This document shows, one piece after another, positions 58,050-64,000 of a stretch of DNA of 64,000 nucleotides. Origin of the DNA: Streptomyces sp. TLI_146. Lineage in GTDB: Bacteria > Actinomycetota > Actinomycetes > Streptomycetales > Streptomycetaceae. Both the position numbers and the translations under genes were made by a program. The notes under the pieces were generated by a model. It searched no databases and had not been told where the DNA came from. It saw only the letters and a program-made list of their open reading frames with translations. Where the stretch lies: positions 5,828,001 through 5,892,000 of the forward strand of contig NZ_PJMX01000001.1 of assembly GCF_002846415.1 (NCBI RefSeq), in the 5' to 3' direction. Every line of letters starts with the position of its first letter. Within the stretch, counting starts at the first letter, position 1.

Positions 58050-60959
58050 TTGGCTTTCCAGATGCCGGACCGCGGCGGAGGCCCGTCCGGGCCACGGATC
58101 AGAGTCGGCCGGCCGTCCCGCCGGGTCCGGACCCTGCTCATGACACTGGGCATCCTGGCCGTGCTGGCCATGGTGTTCGTCATGTTCGCCGGGTTCTGGA
58201 CGGACTGGCTCTGGTACCGCTCGGTGCACTATTCGTCCGTCTTCACCACCACCCTGTGGACCAAGATCGGTTTGTTCTCGGTCTTCGGTCTCCTGATGGC
58301 CGTGGCCGTCGGCCTGAACATCTGGCTGGCGCACCGCCTGCGGCCGCCGCTCAGCGCGATGTCGCTGGAGCAGCAGAGCCTGGACCGCTACCGGATGGGC
58401 ATCGCCCCGTTCAAGAAGTGGCTGCTCCTGGGCATCACCGCGCTCGTCGGCCTGATCGCCGGCGCCTCCGCCTCCGGGCAGTGGCGCACCTGGCTGCTGT
58501 GGGTCAACGGCGTGCCGTTCGGGCAGAAGGACCCCCAGTTCCACCTGGACGTGTCCTTCTACGCCTTCGACCTGCCCTGGTACCGGTTCCTGGTCGGCTT
58601 CGGCTTCGCGGCCACCGTGCTGTCCCTGATCGCCGCCGCCCTGACGCACTACCTGTACGGCGGGCTGCGGATCACCAGCCCCGGCGCGCGCGCCACCGGC
58701 GCGGCCACCGGCCATCTGTCGGTGCTGCTCGGCGTCTTCGTCGCCCTGAAGGCCGTGGCGTACTGGCTGGACCGGTACGGGCTGGCGGTGAAGTCCAGCG
58801 ACTTCAAGGCCAGCAGCAACTGGACCGGCCTGCGGTACGTGGACGCCAACGCCTATCTGCCGGCGAAGACGATCCTCTTCTGCATCGCCGTCATCTGCGC
58901 GGTGCTCTTCTTCGCGACGCTGTGGCGCCGCACCTGGCAGCTCCCGGTGATCGGCTTCGGCCTGATGGTCCTGTCGGCGATCCTGATCGGCGGGCTCTAC
59001 CCGGCGATCGTCCAGAAGTTCCAGGTCCAGCCGAACGAGCAGGCCAAGGAAGCGCCGTACATCCAGAAGAACATCGACGCCACACGCAAGGCGTACGGCA
59101 TCGACGCCACCGAGGTGAAGGACTACAAGGGGACGACCGCGGCGGAGGACAACGCCAAGCTGCGCGCGGACGCCGACACGGCGGCCAGCTACCGGCTGAT
59201 CGACCCCAACGTCGTCACCCCCGCCTTCCAGCAGCTCCAGCAGGAGCGCAAGTACTACCAGTTCGCCGTACCGCTGGACGTGGACCGCTACACGGACAAG
59301 GACGGCAAGGAGCAGGACACGGTCGTCGGTCTGCGTGAGCTGAACCTCAACGGCATCGACAAGCGCAACTGGATCAACGACCACTTCACCTACACCCACG
59401 GCTACGGAGTGATCGCGGCCAAGGGCACCAGCGTGGACTCCACCGGCTCCCCGGACTTCACCGAGTCCGGTCTGCCGACCAAGGGCCAGCTCGGTGAGTA
59501 CGAGCAGCGGATCTACTACGGCGAGAAGACCGAGCAGTACTCGATCGTCGGCGGTCCGCAGAAGGAGCTCGACTACGAGGCCGAGGGCAAGGGCCAGGAG
59601 ACGACGAGCTTCAAGGGCAAGGGCGGCGTCAGCCTCTCCAACCCCTTCAACCGCGCCGCGTACGCGGTGGCCTTCAGCGAGCCGCAGATCCTGTACTCGG
59701 GGGCGATCGGCGAGGGCTCGAAGATCCTCTACAACCGCACCCCGAAGCAGCGCGTGGAGGCGGTCGCCCCGTGGCTGACCATCGACGGCGACCCGTACCC
59801 GGCCAAGATCGGCAAGCGGATCCAGTGGGTCGTCGACGCGTACACCACGACCAACGGCTATCCCTACGCTTCGCGTACGACGCTCGGTGAGACGACGGCG
59901 GACTCGCTGACCACCCGCCAGCGCGCGGTGGTGGCCCAGCAGAACCAGGTCAACTACATCCGCAACTCGGTGAAGGCCACCGTCGACGCGTACGACGGCA
60001 CGGTCACGCTGTACCAGTGGGACACCAAGGACCCGGTCCTGAAGACCTGGATGAAGGCGTTCCCGGGCACGGTGAAGCCGAAGACCGACATCTCCCCGGA
60101 GCTGATGGCCCACCTGCGGTACCCGCAGGACATGTTCAAGGTCCAGCGCGAGCTGCTCACCCGCTACCACGTCACCAACCCCGCGCAGTTCTACAGCGGC
60201 AGCGACGCCTGGCAGGTGCCGGACGACCCGACCAACAAGGACGGGGTGGCGGTTCCGCCGTACTACCTGTCGATGAAGATGCCGGGCGCCGAGGACCAGG
60301 GGAAGAAGTTCTCCCTGACCACGACGTTCACGCCGAACGGACGGCCCAACCTCGGCGGGTTCATGGCGATCGACGCGGACGCGGCCAGCAAGGACTTCGG
60401 CAAGATCAGACTGCTCAGGGTCACGGACAACGTCCAGGGCCCGCAACAGGTGCAGAGCAAGCTGAACGGTCTGCCCGAGGTCGCCGAGTTCGTACGGAAC
60501 CTGCGCGGCAGCGACTCCGAGATCGACTACGGCAATCTGCTGACCGTGCCGCTGGGCGGCGGGTTCCTGTACATCGAGCCGGTGTACGCGCGCGGTGGCT
60601 CCGCCAACTACCCGCTCCTGAAGAAGGTCGGCGTCTCCTACGGGGACAAGACCGTCTTCAAGGACACCCTGGCCCAGGCGCTGAACGCGGTGTTCGGGGT
60701 GGACGGCTCCGAGCCGCCGCCCGCGACCAAACCGCCGACGGACACCACCAAGCCGCCGTCCACCGGGACGAACGCCACGGTGGAACAGGCCATCAAGGAC
60801 GCCCAGAAGGCCTGGGACGACGGCCAGAAGGCGCTGCAGAAGGGCGACTTCGCGGCGTACGGCAAGGCCCAGCAGGAGCTCCAGGCGGCGCTCCAGCGGG
60901 CCGCCGACGCCGAGGCCAAGGCCAAGGGGTCGACCGGGGGGTCGGGCAGCGGCGGGTAA
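58050..60959 (+). CDS. UPF0182 family large membrane protein
   Basis: A 969-residue protein with about seven N-terminal membrane segments (about 25-340, from [20 protein letters not shown] onward) and a large extracytoplasmic domain ([31 protein letters not shown]-like [15 protein letters not shown]). It ends in a charged coiled-coil-like tail ([18 protein letters not shown]) typical of the family. Role unknown; homologue of Rv3193c. I start it at the TTG at 58050, which has GAGG six bases upstream; other in-frame starts are GTG 57993, GTG 58041 and ATG 58062. Confidence 0.88.
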   Translation: MAFQMPDRGGGPSGPRIRVGRPSRRVRTLLMTLGILAVLAMVFVMFAGFWTDWLWYRSVHYSSVFTTTLWTKIGLFSVFGLLMAVAVGLNIWLAHRLRPPLSAMSLEQQSLDRYRMGIAPFKKWLLLGITALVGLIAGASASGQWRTWLLWVNGVPFGQKDPQFHLDVSFYAFDLPWYRFLVGFGFAATVLSLIAAALTHYLYGGLRITSPGARATGAATGHLSVLLGVFVALKAVAYWLDRYGLAVKSSDFKASSNWTGLRYVDANAYLPAKTILFCIAVICAVLFFATLWRRTWQLPVIGFGLMVLSAILIGGLYPAIVQKFQVQPNEQAKEAPYIQKNIDATRKAYGIDATEVKDYKGTTAAEDNAKLRADADTAASYRLIDPNVVTPAFQQLQQERKYYQFAVPLDVDRYTDKDGKEQDTVVGLRELNLNGIDKRNWINDHFTYTHGYGVIAAKGTSVDSTGSPDFTESGLPTKGQLGEYEQRIYYGEKTEQYSIVGGPQKELDYEAEGKGQETTSFKGKGGVSLSNPFNRAAYAVAFSEPQILYSGAIGEGSKILYNRTPKQRVEAVAPWLTIDGDPYPAKIGKRIQWVVDAYTTTNGYPYASRTTLGETTADSLTTRQRAVVAQQNQVNYIRNSVKATVDAYDGTVTLYQWDTKDPVLKTWMKAFPGTVKPKTDISPELMAHLRYPQDMFKVQRELLTRYHVTNPAQFYSGSDAWQVPDDPTNKDGVAVPPYYLSMKMPGAEDQGKKFSLTTTFTPNGRPNLGGFMAIDADAASKDFGKIRLLRVTDNVQGPQQVQSKLNGLPEVAEFVRNLRGSDSEIDYGNLLTVPLGGGFLYIEPVYARGGSANYPLLKKVGVSYGDKTVFKDTLAQALNAVFGVDGSEPPPATKPPTDTTKPPSTGTNATVEQAIKDAQKAWDDGQKALQKGDFAAYGKAQQELQAALQRAADAEAKAKGSTGGSGSGG

Positions 60960-61005
60960 ACCGGTCAAGGCTCCGTTCCGCGTCGTGATACGTTGTATTC
61001 ACCGA

Positions 61006-61079
61006 CGCGGGGTGGAGCAGCTCGGTAGCTCGCTGGGCTCATAACCCAGAGGTCGCAGGTTCAAATCCTGTCCCCGCTA
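61006..61079 (+). tRNA. Initiator tRNA-Met (CAT), copy 1
   Basis: A 74-base initiator tRNA. The anticodon loop CTCATAA sits on a GGG/CCC stem, and the acceptor starts with an unpaired C1 (C opposite T72), both initiator hallmarks. The T-loop is GTTCAAATC. The CCA end is not encoded (the next bases are CTC). A near-identical terminator hairpin follows. Confidence 0.95.
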
Positions 61080-61086
61080 CTCACGG

Positions 61087-61122
61087 ACGAGGGCCCGGAT
61101 CCATCAGGATCCGGGCCCTCGT
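61087..61122 (+). terminator. Terminator after tRNA-fMet copy 1
   Basis: A perfect 16-bp stem (core GGGCCCGGATCC) with an ATCA loop, followed by CGATTTG. It is nearly identical in core sequence to the hairpin after tRNA copy 2. Confidence 0.85.
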
Positions 61123-61259
61123 CGATTTGCGTGTCCGGATGTGCCTCTGCTGCGTTTGGCTTATCTCTCTGTGGGCATGTCGACAAAACGCTGTAGTGAC
61201 CTCACAGGCTGCGGTATACCAGGTGTACGGCGGTTGCGGGTGGTGCGACGATGGTATTT

Positions 61260-63065
61260 ATGGGGGACAGGGCAACTCTGTTGGAGACAGGGCGGTTTGC
61301 GCGGATGCGCTCCGATGACGCCGCCGATGCCGAGACCGAGGCACGGCACCGGCGTGCTGCCGACAGCGGCGACGCCGCGTCCATGAGCGTTCTCGGATCC
61401 CTGCTGCTGCGCCGCGGCGACCTCGACAGCGCCGAGCCCTATCTGCGCGGCGCCACCGCCGAGGGCGACCGTGCCGCGGCCAACAACCTGGGCGTGCTGC
61501 TGCACCAGCGCGGATACGCGGACGAGGCGGCCGGGTGGTGGCGCATCGCCGCCGTCGCGGGCTCCGCCGCCGCGGCGCACGCGCTGGGCCGCCACTACCG
61601 CGAGCGCGGCGACGAGCCGGCGGCCGAGTACTGGCTGCGCCAGTCCGCCGAGCAGGGCCACGCGCTGGGGGCGTACGCCCTGGCGGACCTGCTGGAACAC
61701 CGCAGCGACGTGGGCGCCGAGCGCTGGCTGCGCGCCGCCGCCGAGCAAGGCCACCGGGAGGCCGCGTACCGCCTCGCCCGGCTGATCGACCAGCGCGCCG
61801 AGCGGGACAGCGGGGATCCTGACATCGCTGTCGAGGCCGAGGCGGACGCCGAGGCCGGCGGCGTCGAGGCCGAGCAGTGGTACCGCCAGGCCGCCGCGCG
61901 CGGCCACCGGCGGGCCGCGCTGCACCTCGGCGCGATCCTGGAGAAGCGCGGCGAGCTGAAGGAGGCCGGGCGCTGGTATCTGACCTCGGCCAAGGACGGC
62001 GAGGCCAAGGCGGCCTGCGCGCTCGGGTTCCTGCTGCGGGACGCGGGCGACGAGGAGAGCGCGGCCGTGTGGTGGCTGCGGGCCGCCCAGGACGGCGACG
62101 GCAACGCCGCCAACGCGCTGGGCGCGCTGCACGCCGCCCGGGGCGAGCCGCAGACCGCCGAGCGCTGGTACCGGGCGGCGATGGACGCCGGGGACGACAA
62201 CGGGGCGTACAACCTGGCGCTGCTCTGCGCCGCCCAGGAGCGGACCGCGCAGGCCGAGCAGTGGTACCGGCGCGCCGCGTACGCGGGGCACCGCGAGGCG
62301 GCCAACGCGCTCGCCGTCCTGCTGCTCCAGGCCGGCGACGCGACCGGCGCCGAGCCGTGGTTCTCCAAGGCGGCCGAGGCGGGCAGCGTCGACGCCGCCT
62401 TCAACCTGGGCATCCTCTTCGCCAGCCGCGACGACGACCGCGCCGCCCTGAAGTGGTACGAGCGGGCGGCGGCGGCCGGGCACACCGAGGCGGCCCTCCA
62501 GGTCGGCATGGCGCTGCTCAGGGACGGCGAGGAGGCGGCCGCCGAGCGGCATCTGCGGTGCGCGGCGGGCGGCGGCAGCGCGGAGGCGGCGTTCCGGCTC
62601 GCCACCGTGCTCGACGCGCGCCAGCCGCCGCCGGGCGCGCCGGTGCTCGGCGAGCCGGTGGCCGAGAAGACGGAGTGCGAGGAGTGGTACGAGCGGGCGG
62701 CCGGGCAGGGGCACCGGCGCGCCCAGGTCCGCGTCGGCATGCTCGCGGCGGCCCGGGGCGACCAGGAGGGCGCCGCGCGCTGGTACCGGGAGGCGGCCGA
62801 GGCGGGCAGCCGCAACGGCGCCTTCAACCTCGGGCTGCTGCTCGCCCGCGAGGGGCGGGAGCGGGAGGCCGCGCTGTGGTGGACCCGGGCCGCCAACGCG
62901 GGGCACGGGCGCGCGGCGCTGCGGCTCGCGCTGCTGGCCGCGCGGTGCGGGGAGCTGGCGGAGGGGCAGCGCTGGTGCGCCCGGGCCGTGGAGCTGGGGC
63001 CGGCGGAGGTGGCGGAGCGGGCGGCCCGGCTGCGAGAGGCTCTGCACCAGGAGCTGACGGCCTAG
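61260..63065 (+). CDS. Sel1/tetratricopeptide-like repeat protein
   Basis: A 601-residue cytosolic helical-repeat protein. From residue 25 it is a near-continuous array of about 15 units of 35-36 residues with the Sel1 pattern (NNLGVLLHQRGYADEA-GWWRIAA, AFNLGILFASRDDDRA). No enzymatic domain. It begins TLLETGRF after MGDRA. An in-frame ATG lies nine bases upstream. Such scaffolds bind protein partners; nothing points to one here. The two initiator tRNA genes flank it. Confidence 0.85.
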   Translation: MGDRATLLETGRFARMRSDDAADAETEARHRRAADSGDAASMSVLGSLLLRRGDLDSAEPYLRGATAEGDRAAANNLGVLLHQRGYADEAAGWWRIAAVAGSAAAAHALGRHYRERGDEPAAEYWLRQSAEQGHALGAYALADLLEHRSDVGAERWLRAAAEQGHREAAYRLARLIDQRAERDSGDPDIAVEAEADAEAGGVEAEQWYRQAAARGHRRAALHLGAILEKRGELKEAGRWYLTSAKDGEAKAACALGFLLRDAGDEESAAVWWLRAAQDGDGNAANALGALHAARGEPQTAERWYRAAMDAGDDNGAYNLALLCAAQERTAQAEQWYRRAAYAGHREAANALAVLLLQAGDATGAEPWFSKAAEAGSVDAAFNLGILFASRDDDRAALKWYERAAAAGHTEAALQVGMALLRDGEEAAAERHLRCAAGGGSAEAAFRLATVLDARQPPPGAPVLGEPVAEKTECEEWYERAAGQGHRRAQVRVGMLAAARGDQEGAARWYREAAEAGSRNGAFNLGLLLAREGREREAALWWTRAANAGHGRAALRLALLAARCGELAEGQRWCARAVELGPAEVAERAARLREALHQELTA

Positions 63066-63122
63066 GACGCCGGGCCCTAGCGGCGTGCGCTCCGGCGTGC
63101 ACGCGGGGTGGGCCGATCGGGT

Positions 63123-63151
63123 TTGCGCTGGTCCGTGCGGTGACGTACTGT
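63123..63151 (+). promoter_or_regulatory. Promoter of tRNA-fMet copy 2
   Basis: A -35 TTGCGC (63123-63128), 17-base spacer and -10 TACTGT (63146-63151). The transcript should start near 63158, just upstream of the tRNA. Confidence 0.65.
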
Positions 63152-63163
63152 TGGGTTCACCGA

Positions 63164-63240
63164 CGCGGGGTGGAGCAGCTCGGTAGCTCGCTGGGCTCAT
63201 AACCCAGAGGTCGCAGGTTCAAATCCTGTCCCCGCTACCA
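63164..63240 (+). tRNA. Initiator tRNA-Met (CAT), copy 2
   Basis: Identical in its 74 bases to copy 1 but with the CCA end encoded (63238-63240). The initiator features are the same. Confidence 0.95.
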
Positions 63241-63246
63241 AGTATT

Positions 63247-63280
63247 CAGGGCCCGGATCCAATGGATCCGGGCCCTGTTT
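63247..63280 (+). terminator. Terminator after tRNA-fMet copy 2
   Basis: A perfect 14-bp stem (core CAGGGCCCGGATCC) with an AAT loop, followed by TTT. Its core repeats the hairpin downstream of copy 1. Confidence 0.85.
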
Positions 63281-63395
63281 CGTATGCGCGTGCGGCCCGG
63301 TGGGCGGTTCGTGCCCACCCGTTCCGCCCTTTGCGGAACGCATGCCCACGAACCATGCGGGACGGAAGGCGCGGTCAGCGTGACCGCCGCCCGTC

Positions 63396-63812
63396 TCAGG
63401 CTTTCGCGCAGTCCGGGCAGACGCCCCGGTACGTGACCTCCACGTCGGACACGGTGAAGCCGAAACGCTCCGCCGCGGGGAGGTCCGCCAGCGGGTTCCC
63501 GTTGGGGTGCACGTCCCGGATCGCGCCGCACAGCGCGCAGACCAGGTGCTGGTGCGGCCGGTGCGCGTTCGGGTCGTAGCGCTTGGCGCGGCGGTCCGTG
63601 GAGACCTCGATGACCTCACCCAGCGTCACCATCTCGCCCAGCGTGTTGTAGACGGTCGCGCGGGAGATCTCGGGCAGCTTGGCCACCGCACGCGCGTGGA
63701 CCTCGTCCGCCGTCAGATGCATGTGGTCCCCGTCGAGGACCTCGGCCACGACACGCCGCTGGGCGGTCATGCGCCAGCCGCGTCCGCGAAGTCGTTCCAG
63801 CAGGTCACTCAT
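63396..63812 (-). CDS. Fur-family regulator (peroxide/catalase type)
   Basis: A 138-residue Fur-like repressor: a winged-helix N-terminus (RMTAQRRVVAEVLDGDHMHL, SRATVYNTLGEM), a regulatory-metal motif HRPHQHLVC and structural-zinc CxxC pairs (CALC and CPDC). The pattern fits the PerR/CatR-type regulators of streptomycetes. The ATG has no strong ribosome site. An operator and a promoter reading in the opposite direction lie just beyond its start, so it probably represses both itself and the downstream divergent gene, likely a catalase; that target is an inference. Confidence 0.88.
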   Translation of the reverse strand: MSDLLERLRGRGWRMTAQRRVVAEVLDGDHMHLTADEVHARAVAKLPEISRATVYNTLGEMVTLGEVIEVSTDRRAKRYDPNAHRPHQHLVCALCGAIRDVHPNGNPLADLPAAERFGFTVSDVEVTYRGVCPDCAKA

Positions 63813-63872
63813 AAGGGCCAGCCTAACAGCCGGGGGAGCGTATCCCGAACGGGTGTGACTTTGGATGGTCAC

Positions 63873-63900
63873 TTGACTTAGACAATGTCCATTGTAGGAT
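63873..63900 (+). promoter_or_regulatory. Promoter with Fur-type operator in its spacer
   Basis: A -35 TTGACT (63873-63878), a 16-base spacer and -10 TAGGAT (63895-63900). Within it lies the palindrome TAGACAATG-TC-CATTGTA (63879-63896), which fits a Fur-family operator. The repressor encoded at 63396 would block the promoter directly. The transcript leaves the window on the right. Confidence 0.75.
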
Positions 63901-63970
63901 CGGAAACGGCTCAGGCCAAGGGACAGGACTCGCAGCAGATGAGGGCGCGGCAACAGCCGCTCCAGTGGAG

Positions 63971-63995
63971 CCGGTGCTTGCACCGGGGCAGGAGG
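63971..63995 (+). promoter_or_regulatory. Leader hairpin and ribosome site of the gene beyond the right edge
   Basis: A 7-bp stem CCGGTGC-tt-GCACCGG (63971-63986) is directly followed by AGGAGG (63990-63995), five bases before the window ends. A start codon should lie immediately after the last base. Confidence 0.6.
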
Positions 63996-64000
63996 CGCAC

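Overview
The window is chromosomal DNA of a Streptomyces or very close relative. Very high GC, heavy use of GTG starts (plus likely TTG and CTG starts), AGGAGG-type ribosome sites mixed with apparently leaderless genes, a wblC/whiB7 gene, a mycoredoxin, adnA/adnB, a PelF/spherulin-4 block and the characteristic streptomycete GGGGCGCGGGGAAC-type intergenic repeat all point there. No phage, insertion sequence, CRISPR array or secondary-metabolite cluster was seen; two initiator tRNA genes are the only stable RNAs found.

Layout. 0-9 kb: end of an unidentified gene, a cluster of dispersed repeats, an alpha/beta hydrolase, a DEAD-box RNA helicase with a basic repeat tail, a ferritin-like hydroxylase, DUF3107, a TetR regulator, a second hydrolase and a DUF3152 secreted metzincin-like protein. 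9-15 kb: a peptide ABC importer operon (binding protein, two permeases, double ATPase) behind a strong promoter and a 31-codon, apparently leaderless, Cys-ending leader peptide. 15-20.8 kb: a polysaccharide block: PelF-type glycosyltransferase, polytopic membrane protein (frameshifted at its start as read here), NAD-dependent epimerase and a spherulin-4-type hydrolase. 20.8-29 kb: moeZ, two tandem secreted lipoprotein hydrolases and a large flippase-like protein with a degenerate kinase domain. 29-44 kb: an alkyltransferase-like protein, AdnA and AdnB motor-nucleases with a lipoprotein between them, an M20 dipeptidase, nudC, mycoredoxin and UvrD2. 43-45 kb: the wblC gene with a long attenuator leader. 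45-54 kb: ABC1 kinase, ThiF-like protein, a HELAH metallopeptidase, a TerD-AIM24 / AIM24 / AIM24 trio, NUDIX hydrolase and a zincin-like protein. 54-64 kb: an epimerase-like protein, moaE, a PDZ/Lon-like protease, PPA1309 protein, UPF0182 membrane protein, two tRNA-fMet genes flanking a Sel1-repeat protein, and a Fur-family regulator beside an operator and promoter that read out of the right end.

How it fits together. Most of the gene content (helicase, DUF3107, TetR, DUF3152, MoeZ, ATL, AdnA, AdnB, NudC, mycoredoxin, UvrD2, WhiB7, ABC1, zincin, PDZ protease, UPF0182) matches a conserved actinobacterial neighbourhood known from Mycobacterium tuberculosis (about Rv3192-Rv3212, from memory). 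Two themes run through it: DNA end processing and repair, and resistance to ribosome-targeting drugs and thiol stress. The peptide transporter and the Pel-like block sit as an 11.7-kb insertion in that backbone between the DUF3152 gene and moeZ. The Pel-like block, the Cys-ending leader peptide and the wblC leader are the most rewarding places to look further.
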